Assembly: GCF_000718015.1 (NCBI RefSeq) | Contig: NZ_JODY01000027.1 | Location: 1 to 64,000 of the forward strand | Direction: 5' to 3' | Origin: Streptomyces catenulae | GTDB taxonomy: Bacteria; Actinomycetota; Actinomycetes; Streptomycetales; Streptomycetaceae | Length of the DNA: 64,000 nt | Shown here: positions 44,237-53,290 of the stretch, in pieces | Numbering within the stretch: position 1 is the stretch's first letter | How the letters are laid out: every line of letters starts with the position of its first letter | The notes under the pieces: model-generated | Seen by the model: the letters and a program-made list of their open reading frames with translations, nothing else | Databases searched by the model: none | Told to the model about the DNA's origin: nothing | Translations under genes and position numbers: made by a program

Positions 44237-45268
44237 TCAGCCGACGTGCCCGGCGGCGAGATAGCGGGCCAGCGAGCGGACCGCCGCCGGGTTGCGGGGC
44301 GATTCGACGAGGTCGGCGTAGTCGAGCGTGTAGATCCGGTGGTGCTTGACGGCGGAGACGTTCGCCAGCGGCTTGTAGTGGAGCAGGAAGTCCTTCTTCT
44401 GCGCGGCGGTCGGCGAACCGTAGTCGTTGATCACGATGACGTCGGGGTTCCGCTCGACGACGGTCTCCCAGCCGACGGTGGTCCAGGTGTCCTTGAGGTC
44501 CTTGGTGATGTTGACGCCGCCCGCCTTGGTGATGATGTCGTCCGGACCGGCGAAGGCGCCCGCGGTCAGCGGCTTGTCGGTGCCGCTGTCGTAGAGGAAG
44601 ACGGACGGCTTCTTCCCGTCCTTGGCGTGTCCGGCGCGGACCTCGGCGATCTCCGCCCGGTACTCCTTGACCAGCTTCGCGGCGCGGTCCTCGACGTGGA
44701 AGATCTTCCCGAGGTTGGTCAGGTCGGCGTAGAGCGCCTCCAGCGGCGGCATCACCCCGCGGGCACTCCCGGCGCCGCCGTTGCGGCACGACTCGGTCAG
44801 GACGTACGAGTCGATGCCGAGCTTCTTGAGGGAGGCGGGCGTGAGGTCGTTGCCCTCGCCGAAGCCGTAGTTCCAGCCCGCGAGGACGAGATCGGCGTGC
44901 GCGTCGAGCGCGATCTCCTTGGTGATCGCCTTCTTCGACAGCCACGGCACCTTGTCGAACGCGTCCCGCCAGGCCACCTTGTCGATCCGGCCCCGGTACG
45001 ACGGCGTCACGTACCCGGCCATCCGGTCCTCCAGACCGAGCGCCAGCATCAGATCGGTGATGCCGATGTCGTTGGTGACGACCCGGGACGGCTTCTTGTC
45101 GAAGGTCAGATCGGTGCCGCAGTTCTTGACGGTGACCGGGTAACCGGCCGCGTCCTTGCGGTCGGCGTCCTTGTCGGCGGCGACCTTCGCCCCGCATCCG
45201 GTGAGGGTCAGGGCGAGGGCGGAGACCGCGGCGAGCGCGGGGAACAGGGCGGCGGGGCGGCGGGACAT
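44237..45268 (-). CDS. ABC transporter substrate-binding lipoprotein, BtuF/FecB-like
   Basis: 343 residues. Lipobox LTGC (Cys 25) after a signal peptide; the mature part is a class III binding protein (SRVVTNDIGITDLMLALGL, the long central helix, VFLYDSGTD, ITKDLKDTWTTVGWETVVER). It should deliver cobalamin or a related corrinoid/metal chelate to the permease. The cobalamin riboswitch ahead of the operon points to vitamin B12 or cobinamide. It is the last gene of the permease-ATPase-binding protein operon, 8 nt after the ATPase stop. Confidence 0.9.
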   Translation of the reverse strand: MSRRPAALFPALAAVSALALTLTGCGAKVAADKDADRKDAAGYPVTVKNCGTDLTFDKKPSRVVTNDIGITDLMLALGLEDRMAGYVTPSYRGRIDKVAWRDAFDKVPWLSKKAITKEIALDAHADLVLAGWNYGFGEGNDLTPASLKKLGIDSYVLTESCRNGGAGSARGVMPPLEALYADLTNLGKIFHVEDRAAKLVKEYRAEIAEVRAGHAKDGKKPSVFLYDSGTDKPLTAGAFAGPDDIITKAGGVNITKDLKDTWTTVGWETVVERNPDVIVINDYGSPTAAQKKDFLLHYKPLANVSAVKHHRIYTLDYADLVESPRNPAAVRSLARYLAAGHVG

Positions 45269-45276
45269 CGGGGGCC

Positions 45277-46179
45277 TTATCTGGGGGAGGGGAGGGAGGG
45301 GGAATCTGCGGCGCCGTCCGGGCCGGGCGGTGGCGGACCGTCGCCGTCCGGGGCGCCCGGTGGGGCGGCCTCCGGGGTGTCCGGTGGGGCGGCCTCCGGG
45401 GTGTCCGTCCGCTGCGGCAGCCGGTCGAAGAGCAGCTGTACGGCGCCGGTCTCGGGGTGGCGGACGCGGTGGGCGCGGACGCCGAAGACCTCGGCGAGCA
45501 GCTCGGCGGTGAGCACCTCGTGCGGGGCGCCGGAGGCGACGATCCGGCCGCCGTCCAGGACGTACAGCGCATCGCAGTGCTGCGCCGCGAGGTTGAGGTC
45601 GTGCAGCGCCGCCAGCACCGTCAGACGGCTGTCCCGGACCAGTGCCAGGACCTCCAGCTGCTGGGCGATGTCGAGGTGGTTGGTGGGCTCGTCCAACACC
45701 AGCACCCGCGGCTGCTGGGCGAGCGCGCGGGCGATCAGCACCCGCTGCTTCTCACCGCCGGACAGCCCGGGGAAGCCGCGGTGCGCCAGATGCCCGGCGC
45801 CGACCCGGGCCAGCGCCCGCGCGCAGATCTCCTCGTCGGCGGCGGATGCCCGGCCGGAGCCGCGCTGGTGCGGCAGCCGCCCCATCGCCACGATCTCGGC
45901 GACCGTGAAGTCGAAGGTGGCCTGGCCCTCCTGCGGCAGCGCGGCCAGCAGCCGGGCGCCCTCCCGGGCGTCCATGGCGTGCAGATCGGCGCCGTCCAGC
46001 CGGACCGTGCCGCCCGCCGGGCGCAGCGCCCGGTAGACGCAGCGCAGCAGCGTGGACTTACCGCTGCCGTTCGGGCCGATCAACCCGATGAGCTGTCCTT
46101 CGGCCGCGCGGAGCGTCACCTCGTGGATCAGCCGCCGCCCGGCGACCTCCACGGCCAGACCGTCGATGTCGACGCGCAT
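45277..46179 (-). CDS. ABC transporter ATP-binding protein, BtuD/FecE-like
   Basis: 300 residues. Walker A GPNGSGKST, ABC signature LSGGEKQRV, Walker B VLVLDEPTNHLD, switch His in ALHDLNLAAQ. The order and spacing match FecE/BtuD-type importers. The C-terminal 40 residues are a Pro/Asp/Gly-rich repetitive tail (TPEAAPPDTPEAAPPGAP) unusual for the family. The ATG shares its A with the permease stop. It energises corrinoid import. Confidence 0.93.
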   Translation of the reverse strand: MRVDIDGLAVEVAGRRLIHEVTLRAAEGQLIGLIGPNGSGKSTLLRCVYRALRPAGGTVRLDGADLHAMDAREGARLLAALPQEGQATFDFTVAEIVAMGRLPHQRGSGRASAADEEICARALARVGAGHLAHRGFPGLSGGEKQRVLIARALAQQPRVLVLDEPTNHLDIAQQLEVLALVRDSRLTVLAALHDLNLAAQHCDALYVLDGGRIVASGAPHEVLTAELLAEVFGVRAHRVRHPETGAVQLLFDRLPQRTDTPEAAPPDTPEAAPPGAPDGDGPPPPGPDGAADSPSLPSPR

Positions 46180-47285
46180 CAGACGCCCCCTCCGAAGCTG
46201 TAGCCGTTCCGCCGCATCAGCAGCACGAAGCCGGGCACACCGAGCACCGCGGTGATCGCCCCGACGGGCAGTTCGACGGGCGCGATCAGCACCCGCGACA
46301 GCACATCCGCCCAGACCAGCAGCACCGCGCCGAGCAGCGGCGCGACCGCGATCACCCGGCGGTGGTCGGCGCCCACCAGCATCCGCGTCACATGCGGCAC
46401 CAGCAGCCCGACGAAGCCGATCGCCCCGCTCACCGCGACCACCGCCCCGGCGACCGCAGCCACCACCAGGAACAGCTCCCGCCGCAGCCGCCCCGCGTCC
46501 ACGCCGAGCGCCGCGGCCGTCTCGTCGCCCATCGCCAGCGCGTTCAGGCGCCCCGCGGCCAGCCGCAGATAGAGCACCGCGGCGGCCACCGCGGCGGCGG
46601 CGAGCGGCACCGACGGCCAGCCCGCGCCGCTCAGGGAGCCCAGCAGCCACATCACCGCGGACCGGGCCGCCTCGCCGCGGTCGGCGGAGAACACCATCAG
46701 TGTCGTCACGGCGGAGAAGCCGTAGTACATCGCGGTACCGGTGAGGACCAGCCGCAGCGGGGTGAGGCCGTGCGCGGTGCGGGCGGCGGCGTACACCAGG
46801 GCCATGGCGAGCAGCGCGCAGACGAACGCGGAGGTGGAGAGCGCCCAGACGCCCAGCGCCCCGGCGGCGCCGAAGAGCAGCACCGCGTTGGCGCCGACGG
46901 CGGCGCCGGAGGAGATCCCGAGGACGAACGGATCGGCGAGCGCGTTGCGGACCAGCGCCTGTACGGCGACGCCGATGGCGGAGAGCCCCGCGCCGACGAC
47001 GGCGGCCAGCAGCGCCCGAGGGAAGCGCAGTTCCCAGACGACGGTGTAGCCCGCGGAGTCCTCGGCGGGGAGCGTCCCGCCGGTCACCCCGGCGGTCAGA
47101 TAGTGCACCACCTGGCTCCAGCTCACCCCGGCGGAGCCCAGGCCGACGCCGCAGACGACGGAGCCGAGCAGCGCGACGGTGAGGGCCGCGACCAGCGGCG
47201 GGAGGGGGAGGCGGCGCACCGGCGCGGGCGCCTCGTACGGGCGCGCGGTGCGGGGCGCGGTGGCCTGGGAGGGCGTCGGTTCCAC
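46179..47285 (-). CDS. FecCD-family ABC permease, BtuC-like
   Basis: 368 residues with about ten membrane helices. FecCD/BtuC features: RFPRALLAAVVGAGLSAIGV and LVRNALADPFVLGISSGAAVGA, then VGLLVPHVTRMLVGADHR, which contacts the ATPase. First gene of the operon; the GTG start lies just after a hairpin that can hide the start region, behind the cobalamin riboswitch. Corrinoid uptake is the likely role. Confidence 0.93.
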   Translation of the reverse strand: MEPTPSQATAPRTARPYEAPAPVRRLPLPPLVAALTVALLGSVVCGVGLGSAGVSWSQVVHYLTAGVTGGTLPAEDSAGYTVVWELRFPRALLAAVVGAGLSAIGVAVQALVRNALADPFVLGISSGAAVGANAVLLFGAAGALGVWALSTSAFVCALLAMALVYAAARTAHGLTPLRLVLTGTAMYYGFSAVTTLMVFSADRGEAARSAVMWLLGSLSGAGWPSVPLAAAAVAAAVLYLRLAAGRLNALAMGDETAAALGVDAGRLRRELFLVVAAVAGAVVAVSGAIGFVGLLVPHVTRMLVGADHRRVIAVAPLLGAVLLVWADVLSRVLIAPVELPVGAITAVLGVPGFVLLMRRNGYSFGGGV

Positions 47286-47314
47286 GGACGGTCCGCCTTC
47301 GGCTCGGGCCGTCC
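47286..47314 (-). promoter_or_regulatory. Possible start-sequestering hairpin (riboswitch expression platform)
   Basis: On the minus strand GGACGG (47314-47309) can pair with CCGTCC (47291-47286), enclosing the GAAGGCGG stretch that would serve as ribosome site, directly before the GTG at 47285. This suggests translation control by the riboswitch. Confidence 0.5.
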
Positions 47315-47385
47315 TACGGGTGAAGGCACGGCCCGGCGACTGCGGCGGGCGTCCCCTCGCAGTCCACGGCGAGTTCTACAGGTGC

Positions 47386-47505
47386 GGACGCCACCGCGGG
47401 TGATCGGGCTCGCGGACGCTCCCCGGGACGGGGGCTCCGCTTACCGTTGCGGGTCAGCGCCGGACTCTCACCGGACTTCCCCCGCGGGGCGCGTCATACG
47501 TATGC
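47386..47505 (-). promoter_or_regulatory. Cobalamin riboswitch
   Basis: The minus strand between 47482 and 47441 reads GGGAAGTCCGGTGAGAGTCC then GGCGCTGACCCGCAACGGTA, the conserved core of the cobalamin riboswitch (GGGAAnnnGGTGnnAnTCC...CCCGCnACnGTnA). A GAGCCCGATCACCCGC stretch (about 47414-47399) may correspond to the B12 box. The limits given are approximate. It controls the importer operon. Confidence 0.88.
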
Positions 47506-47554
47506 GGTTGTGGGACGTACGGGGCACCCGGCCCCGTACGCCGTCGGGCGGTGC

Positions 47555-48142
47555 TCAGCCCTCGTACGGGGTGCCGTCCGCGTTGAAGAACGAGACACCG
47601 TCGGGGGTGTCGGCCGGGAGGCTCTCCGCCCACTCCTTGAGGTCGGCGACCTTCTTCAGGTGCGCGGACATGTACGGCCGCAGCGGCACCTCGGGGGTGG
47701 CCTTCTCGCCGACCCACATCAGATCGCTCTTGACGTAGCCGTAGAGGCGCTTGCCACCGGTGTACGGACCGGCGGCCGCGGTGCGGGCGACGGCGTCGGT
47801 GGCGAGGTCGATCTGCGGCTTCTGGTCGGCCAGCTCGCCGTACCAGACCTCGACGATGCCCTGGTCGCGGATCATGACGACCTCGACCTTGCGGTCCTTG
47901 TCGATCCGCCAGTAGCCGCTCTCGGTCTCCAGCGGGCGGACCTTCTTGCCCTCGCCGTCCAGGACCCAGCTGTGCGAGGTGTACTCCAGGAAGTCACGGC
48001 CGTCATGGGTGAACGTGACCTCCTGCCCGAAGTTGCACTTCTCGGTGCCGGGGAAGTCCGCGACACCCGCGCCTTCCCAGTTGCCGAGGAGGAAGGCCAG
48101 GGGGACCAGGGCCGGGTTCAGGTCGGACGGGATCTCGATCAT
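47555..48142 (-). CDS. Nitrobindin-like heme-binding beta-barrel protein (DUF1794/FABP-like)
   Basis: 195 residues. The family motif GNWEGAGVADFPG near residue 20, EYTSHSWVLDGEG and the ESGYWRIDKDRKVEV strand series fit the nitrobindin/FABP-like barrel family. A member of this family binds ferric heme and reacts with peroxynitrite. The start ATG at 48142 gives MIEIPSDLNPALVPLAFLLG. It is probably monocistronic, upstream of the riboswitch on the same strand. Confidence 0.9.
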   Translation of the reverse strand: MIEIPSDLNPALVPLAFLLGNWEGAGVADFPGTEKCNFGQEVTFTHDGRDFLEYTSHSWVLDGEGKKVRPLETESGYWRIDKDRKVEVVMIRDQGIVEVWYGELADQKPQIDLATDAVARTAAAGPYTGGKRLYGYVKSDLMWVGEKATPEVPLRPYMSAHLKKVADLKEWAESLPADTPDGVSFFNADGTPYEG

Positions 48143-48194
48143 CAGCTCAGGCGATCTGTGGGGAGGGACAAGACGGCACGGCGGGAGGCGGTCG

Positions 48195-48296
48195 TCAGCG
48201 CTGACCCTGGTAGAGCTTCTTGAAGGTCAGACCGGCGAAGGCGATGACGCCGACGCCGACCAGGACGAGCAGGGTGGTGAAGACTGCCTCAAGCAC
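48195..48296 (-). CDS. 33-residue single-pass membrane protein
   Basis: The GTG at 48296 follows AAGGAG with ideal spacing and encodes a hydrophobic helix (VFTTLLVLVGVGVIAFAGL) followed by a basic tail FKKLYQGQR. Third positions are almost all G or C. The peptide type is one I recognise from other Streptomyces genomes, but I know no function. It is too short for most ORF callers. Confidence 0.8.
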   Translation of the reverse strand: MLEAVFTTLLVLVGVGVIAFAGLTFKKLYQGQR

Positions 48297-48425
48297 GTCG
48301 TGCTCCTTGGACGGAGTGGGGTGGAACGGACCGGGGACGAGTCTAGTCGTCGTACCGGACGGCGGCGCTGTGAGGTTCCCCGCGCGGGGCCTGGAGCGGT
48401 GACGACGGGCCGGAGGGCCGTCCGT

Positions 48426-48704
48426 TCAGTGCGAGTGGTGGTCGTCGCGGTCGTCCAGCTCACGCCACCAGCGGTCCGACTCCGGGTCGCCGGACTCGTC
48501 CCACCAGCGCTCGTAGGGGCCCCGGCGGTTGGCGACGATCGCCGCGACGGGCGGGATGACCATCGCGATCACGCACATCACCACCGCCGCCGTCACCGAC
48601 CACATCCGCACCACGCTCCAGGCGAGCACGAAAAGGGTGAGGCAGACCCCCATCATCACGAAGTACCAGCGATGACGGCGTCGGGGAGGCAGCCAGCCGG
48701 GCAT
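48426..48704 (-). CDS. DUF3099-like small membrane protein
   Basis: 92 residues from ATG 48704. Basic start MPGWLPPRRRHRWYF, then two hydrophobic helices (FVMMGVCLTLFVLAWSVV and VTAAVVMCVIAMVIPPVAAIV) followed by NRRGPYERWWDESGDPESD and an acidic/His tail. This is the DUF3099 pattern. The frame is open upstream, but the stretch there is not credible; the ribosome site GGAGG is only one base from the ATG, which is unusual, so the start is uncertain. Confidence 0.8.
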   Translation of the reverse strand: MPGWLPPRRRHRWYFVMMGVCLTLFVLAWSVVRMWSVTAAVVMCVIAMVIPPVAAIVANRRGPYERWWDESGDPESDRWWRELDDRDDHHSH

Positions 48705-48882
48705 ACCTCCACGGTAAGTCCGTACCGCCCCGGAAAGAAGTCCCGGCGGCCCGTTCGCGACACGGCCCGCCGGTCCGTACACAGCGCGGAGGGCCGCACC
48801 ACCGCCAAGGCGTCCAACCCCGGGGTACGGCCCTCCGCCGGTGGGTGCGCGACCGCTGCCGCGCACCCACCGCACGCTGTCG

Positions 48883-49170
48883 TCAGACGGCGATGGCGAC
48901 CTCCGCCAGGCCGCCCTTCTGCGCGACCACGGTGCGGTCGGCGGTGGCGCCGGGGACGAGGGCGCGCAGCGTCCAGGTGCCCTCCGCCGCGTAGAAGCGG
49001 AACTGTCCGGTCGCGGAGGTGGGGACCTCGGCGGTGAACTCGCCGGTGCTGTCCAGCAGGCGGACGTAGCCGGTGACGGGCTCGCCGTCGCGGGTCACGC
49101 TGCCCTGGATCGTGGTCTCACCGGGCTTGATGGTCGACGCGTCGGGGCCGCCGGCCTGTGCTCCACACAT
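48883..49170 (-). CDS. DUF1416 protein (SseC-like)
   Basis: 95 residues starting MCGAQAGGPDASTIKPGETTIQG: the DUF1416/SseC family, a small beta-sandwich protein always found next to the thiosulfate sulfurtransferase in actinobacteria, as here (34 nt after it). Its exact role in sulfur transfer is unknown. ATG start. Confidence 0.93.
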   Translation of the reverse strand: MCGAQAGGPDASTIKPGETTIQGSVTRDGEPVTGYVRLLDSTGEFTAEVPTSATGQFRFYAAEGTWTLRALVPGATADRTVVAQKGGLAEVAIAV

Positions 49171-49204
49171 GGGATTCCTTGAGGGGTAGAGGGGTGGGGC
49201 GGGC

Positions 49205-50050
49205 TTACTTGTTGGCGCCGAGCTCGATCGGCACGCCGACCAGCGAGCCGTACTCGGTCCAGGAGCCGTCGTAGTTCTTGACGTTCGTCTGGCCGAGCAG
49301 CTCGTGCAGGACGAACCAGGTCAGGGCGGAACGCTCACCGATACGGCAGTAGGCGATGGTGTCCTTCGCCAGGTCGACCTGCTCGCCCTCGTAGAGCGCC
49401 GTCAGCTCGTCGTCCGACTTGAAGGTGCCGTCGTCGTTGGCGTTCTTCGACCACGGGATGTTGCGGGCGCTGGGCACGTGGCCGGGGCGCTGCGACTGCT
49501 CCTGCGGGAGGTGCGCCGGGGCGAGCAGCTTGCCGCTGAACTCGTCGGGGGAGCGCACGTCGACGAGGTTCTCGGCGCCGATCGCGGCGACGACGTCGTC
49601 CCGGAAGGCACGGATGGAGGTGTCCTGCGCCTGCGCCTTGTAGGCGGTGGCGGGGCGCTGGGGGACCTCGGAGCCGTCGACCAGGTCGCGGGAGTCCAGC
49701 TCCCACTTCTTGCGGCCGCCGTCGAGCAGCTTCACGCTGTCGTGGCCGTAGAGCTTGAAGTACCAGTAGGCGTACGAGGCGAACCAGTTGTTGTTGCCGC
49801 CGTAGAGGACGACGGTGTCGTCGTTGGCGATGCCCTTGGCGGAGAGCAGCTTCTCGAAGCCCTCCTGGTCGACGAAGTCACGGCGGACCGGGTCCTGGAG
49901 ATCCTTCTGCCAGTCGATCCGGACGGCGTTCCTGATGTGGTTCTTGTCGTACGCGGCGGTGTCCTCGTCGACCTCGACGAGGACGACCTTCGGGTCGTCG
50001 AGGTGGGCCTCGACCCAGTCGGCGTCCACCAGAACGTCGGTGCGGCTCAT
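49205..50050 (-). CDS. Thiosulfate sulfurtransferase (two-domain rhodanese, CysA/SseA type)
   Basis: 281 residues. Two rhodanese domains: the first ends without a catalytic Cys, the second carries it in TIAYCRIGERSALT (about C233). Actinobacterial CysA2/SseA-like. It transfers sulfane sulfur from thiosulfate to a thiol acceptor, cytoplasmic. ATG with GGAGGAG upstream. Directly followed by the DUF1416 partner and preceded by a Cys-containing leader peptide, suggesting control by cysteine supply. Confidence 0.95.
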   Translation of the reverse strand: MSRTDVLVDADWVEAHLDDPKVVLVEVDEDTAAYDKNHIRNAVRIDWQKDLQDPVRRDFVDQEGFEKLLSAKGIANDDTVVLYGGNNNWFASYAYWYFKLYGHDSVKLLDGGRKKWELDSRDLVDGSEVPQRPATAYKAQAQDTSIRAFRDDVVAAIGAENLVDVRSPDEFSGKLLAPAHLPQEQSQRPGHVPSARNIPWSKNANDDGTFKSDDELTALYEGEQVDLAKDTIAYCRIGERSALTWFVLHELLGQTNVKNYDGSWTEYGSLVGVPIELGANK

Positions 50051-50218
50051 GTTCTTCTCCTCCGGGGCAGTTGCGGGGGTGTGCTTGCGGGACGGGCACG
50101 CGGATACGCCGGGGAAGCGCGGCGGCTGGGGCGGCGCGCGGCGCGGCGTGGCACAACGGGAACGGCGATCAGACGGAGCGGCCGGGGGGCGGACCGGCCG
50201 ACGACGGGGGCGGACCCG

Positions 50219-50326
50219 TCAGACAGGGCGACAGAGCATGGTGGCGACGCGGCACAGGTCGACTGCCCGCCGCTTCGTGAGGTTCGCCTGTCCCCTGAAA
50301 CGGGGACCGCTCGATGCGCTCTGCAT
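50219..50326 (-). CDS. Putative Cys-containing leader peptide for the sulfur operon
   Basis: 35 residues: MQSASSGPRFRGQANLTK, then RRAVDLCRVATMLCRPV with two Cys residues near its end. The VDLCRV...CR motif is typical of the putative leader peptides found upstream of sulfur genes in Streptomyces. It ends 168 nt upstream of the sulfurtransferase ATG. Slow translation of the Cys codons under cysteine shortage would change leader folding and raise expression of the operon. Confidence 0.75.
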   Translation of the reverse strand: MQSASSGPRFRGQANLTKRRAVDLCRVATMLCRPV

Positions 50327-50526
50327 GGCCTCGATCGTAGGGACGGACACCGGGACCTGTCACCGGTGTGTCATATGACGAGACGTGATTGTCCGCGATA
50401 CGGAACGTAGACCGCCGCCCGGCACTCCCTCGCGGGGGCCGGGCGGCGGTGGGGCGGTGGGGGGTCTGTCGTACGGGACGTGTCGTCTCAGCGGCTGGAC
50501 GTGGGGGCAGCCGGGCGGTGGAGCGG

Positions 50527-51225
50527 TCAGCCGGGGAGCTTGACGTCCGTACCGGTCGCGGTGATCTTCACGCCGCCGGGGCCGGTGGTGACCTTGTCGA
50601 GCTTGAGGTTGGCGGGCAGCTGGTCGAGCTTCCACTCGTGGTCGGTCTGCTCGCGGACCTTGTCGGCGCAGCCGGGGAGCAGTCGGCACATGGTCGGGAT
50701 GGAGTCGGCGCGCAGCCGCAGGGTGTTGCCCTGCGCGGTGACCGAGCCGGTCACCTCCAGCGAGCTGAGCAGCGGAATGGTCGGCGAGATCTTCACCTGA
50801 CCCTGGCCGTCCTTCTGCCCGCCGTACGCCACCTGCACATTCGCGCCGGACGCCGAGGTCAGGTCCGGGTAGGAGAGGGTGGCGGTGGCGGTGGCCGATG
50901 CGGCCTTCTCGATCGAGCTGTAGTCGTCCGAGAGCCGTACGTCGTGGAAGGTCGCCTTCAGCTTCTCGACCCGGAGGGTGTGGCCGTCGGCGCGGGCCTT
51001 GAGGTCGCCCAGCGAGGTGTCGACCTCGTCCAGGCTGCGCCCGGCGACCTGGGTCAGGAACGGGAAGCCCTTGATCGAGACCTCCGGGTCGACCGGGAGG
51101 CCCAGGCTCGCGCGGATCTTCTCCGCCGCCTTGTCCTCGGCGAGATTGACCGCCACCCGGTCGGCGGCGACGAACAACCCGCCGACCACCAGGACCAGCA
51201 CCAGCAGCACCTTCAGTGCGCGCAT
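50527..51225 (-). CDS. DUF2993 (LmeA-like) lipid-binding protein
   Basis: 232 residues. An N-terminal helix (ALKVLLVLVLVVGGLFVAAD) anchors or exports it; the rest is the DUF2993 fold (AEDKAAEKIRASLGLPVDPE, VSIKGFPFLTQVAGRSLDEV, ATFHDVRLSDD). In mycobacteria LmeA of this family binds phosphoinositides and helps make cell envelope lipids. The ATG 51225 with GGGGAAGGG upstream gives the signal helix; the frame extends upstream without a site. A second DUF2993 gene begins at the end of this window. Confidence 0.88.
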   Translation of the reverse strand: MRALKVLLVLVLVVGGLFVAADRVAVNLAEDKAAEKIRASLGLPVDPEVSIKGFPFLTQVAGRSLDEVDTSLGDLKARADGHTLRVEKLKATFHDVRLSDDYSSIEKAASATATATLSYPDLTSASGANVQVAYGGQKDGQGQVKISPTIPLLSSLEVTGSVTAQGNTLRLRADSIPTMCRLLPGCADKVREQTDHEWKLDQLPANLKLDKVTTGPGGVKITATGTDVKLPG

Positions 51226-51445
51226 CGAACCCTTCCCCCACACCCGGCCGGTCCGCCCGGCACGTCGCTTCGTCTTCCGTACGCCGCGAGCCCCCTGCCC
51301 GCGCACCGGCGAGCCTAGACGACCCGCCGCCGGGAACGTCCGGGACGACCGGTTCCCGCCGTACGGCCCGTACGGCCCCGGGAAAGCGCACGGCCGCCGG
51401 AGGCGCGGAGGGCGCCCGGCGGCGGCCGGTCGGGGAGGCGGGCGG

Positions 51446-52789
51446 TCAGCCGAGGACCGGCCCCAGCAGATGGACGGCCGGGGCGGCGAGTGCCAGCGGC
51501 AGCGCGACGCCCGCGGTGAGGTGGACGAAGCGGGACGGGTAGTCGTAGCTCGCCACCCGCAGACCGATCAGCGCACAGCAGCCGGTCGCCAGGCCCAGCG
51601 CGGCGCCCGTGGTGCCGAAGGCGTTGAGCTGTCCGGCGGCGGCGCCCGCACCGGCGGCGGCGAGCAGCGCGAGGACCGCGGAGACCGGGCCCGGCAGCGG
51701 CAGCGCGCGGACCAGGACGGCCAGTGTGACACCGGCGGCGCCCACCACGACCGCGTCCGAGAGGGCGGAGAGCTGTCCGGCGGCGAGCACCGCAAGCGCC
51801 GTGGAGGTCAGCCCCGCGGTCAGCGCGTACATCCGCTCGTCGGCGCTGCTGCGGTTGCGGAGCTGGAGGACGAGGACGAGCAGACACCAGACGCCGAGCG
51901 TGCCGAGGACCACCAGCGGGGCGTCCGCGCGCTCCGTCGCGAGCAGCGCGACATCCGTCGTCACGCCCGCCAGGAACGCCAGCGCGATGCCCTGCCGGGC
52001 CGGCCACATGCCGTTCAGCCGGAACCATCCGGCCGCGGTGACCGCCTGGAGCAGCACCACCGGCACCGCCCGTACGGCCTCCGGCAGCGGCGCGGTGACC
52101 GCGATCAACAGCGCGAGCACGGCGGTGAGCGCGGCCGGTTGGAGCCCCGGCGCGATGATCGGCGACCGGCCTTCGGCCCGGGCCCGCTGGTTGGGCGCGA
52201 GACCGGAGAGGTCCTGGGGGGCGTCCGGCTGCGGGGCGGCCCGGGGCGCACCCGCCGCCGCGCCACCGGGGGCCGGAACGGTGGCCGCGCCCGGAGGGTA
52301 CGGCGCGGTGGCGGCCGGAGCCTGCTCGTACGGGGCGGCGGCCGGTGCAGCCTGCTGCTGCCCGTACGGCGCCTGGCCGGGGTGAGCCTGCGGGGGCTGC
52401 CCGGGGTGGCCCTGCGGGGGCTGACCCGGATGGCCCTGCGAGGGCTGACCGGTCTGCCCGTACTGCTGCCGCGCCGCGTACTGCTGCGGCGCGGGCGTCC
52501 GGTCGTACGGCGTATGGGCCTGCCCGTACGGCTCCTGCCCGTAAGGCTCCTGGCCGTACGAGGGCTGCCCGTAGGGCGTCTGGCCCTGGGGGGCCTGACC
52601 GGCGTAGCCCTGGCTGTAGGGCTCCTGGCCGTAGGGCTGCTGCCCGTACTGCTGCTGCGGGGCGTGGCCCTGTCCGTAGGGGGGCTGGGCGTGGCCCTGG
52701 GGGTCGGGGTACGGGCCGGGGGCGGCGTACGGGGCGGGGCCCGGCTGCTGTTCCGGGGTGCCGTAGGGCTGCTGCGGGGAGTCGTTCAT
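51446..52789 (-). CDS. Membrane protein with Gln/Tyr/Pro/Gly-rich N-terminal repeats
   Basis: 447 residues. The first 190 residues are low complexity, with [14 protein letters not shown] and GHPGQPPQ repeats; the C-terminal half has about ten hydrophobic helices ([19 protein letters not shown] and so on). Such disordered tails on Streptomyces membrane proteins may mediate clustering, but the function is unknown. ATG at 52789 with GAGGAAA, which lies partly in the moaD stop region, so the two genes are coupled. Confidence 0.82.
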   Translation of the reverse strand: MNDSPQQPYGTPEQQPGPAPYAAPGPYPDPQGHAQPPYGQGHAPQQQYGQQPYGQEPYSQGYAGQAPQGQTPYGQPSYGQEPYGQEPYGQAHTPYDRTPAPQQYAARQQYGQTGQPSQGHPGQPPQGHPGQPPQAHPGQAPYGQQQAAPAAAPYEQAPAATAPYPPGAATVPAPGGAAAGAPRAAPQPDAPQDLSGLAPNQRARAEGRSPIIAPGLQPAALTAVLALLIAVTAPLPEAVRAVPVVLLQAVTAAGWFRLNGMWPARQGIALAFLAGVTTDVALLATERADAPLVVLGTLGVWCLLVLVLQLRNRSSADERMYALTAGLTSTALAVLAAGQLSALSDAVVVGAAGVTLAVLVRALPLPGPVSAVLALLAAAGAGAAAGQLNAFGTTGAALGLATGCCALIGLRVASYDYPSRFVHLTAGVALPLALAAPAVHLLGPVLG

Positions 52790-52799
52790 GATCGTTTCC

Positions 52800-53063
52800 T
52801 CAGCCTCCCGCGAACGGCGGCAGGACCTCGACGGTGCCACCCTGGACGAGCGGGACGGCCGCGTGGTCGCGGGTGCCGACCGGGTCGCCGTCCACCAGGA
52901 ACGAGCTGCGCCGCAGGACGCGGGCGAACTCCGGGTGCGCGGCGTGCGCGGTGCGCGCCGCCTCCAGCGCTTCGGCGAGCGTCTCCGCCGCGTACGGCTC
53001 CTCGGCCGTGCCTGCGGCGGCCTTGGCGGCAGCCCAGTAGCGCACGGTGCCAGTTGGTGTCAC
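52800..53063 (-). CDS. MoaD/ThiS-family sulfur carrier protein
   Basis: 87 residues. Beta-grasp fold ([20 protein letters not shown], the [10 protein letters not shown] helix, FLVDGDPVG) ending in the diagnostic C-terminal Gly-Gly (VLPPFAGG), which becomes a thiocarboxylate in molybdopterin, thiamine or thiolation pathways. No MoaE or ThiG neighbour exists, so the acceptor is unknown. GTG at 53063 with AGAGGCGG upstream. Confidence 0.88.
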   Translation of the reverse strand: MTPTGTVRYWAAAKAAAGTAEEPYAAETLAEALEAARTAHAAHPEFARVLRRSSFLVDGDPVGTRDHAAVPLVQGGTVEVLPPFAGG

Positions 53064-53290
53064 GGCCGCCTCTTTTGGTCGTGGATGTTGTGGATGTCGT
53101 GGGTGCGGCGCCGGAACAGGGGCCCCCGGACCGCGCCGTCCATGATGGCGTACGCGCGGCCGGGCCCGGCGCGGCCGGGGGCCGGGCGGGCGGCTGCGGC
53201 ACACGGTCGGCGCAGGCGCGTGCCCCCGTGCGTCCCGTGGTGTCGTCGATATCCGGTTGCCGCGGGCAAGTGTTCGCATAAGGTCGTACG

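Noticed and set aside
42854..46036. 1060-codon plus-strand frame across ygfZ, nur and the importer genes
   Set aside because: It runs antisense to four well-identified genes and has no recognisable motif; it is an artefact of high GC.
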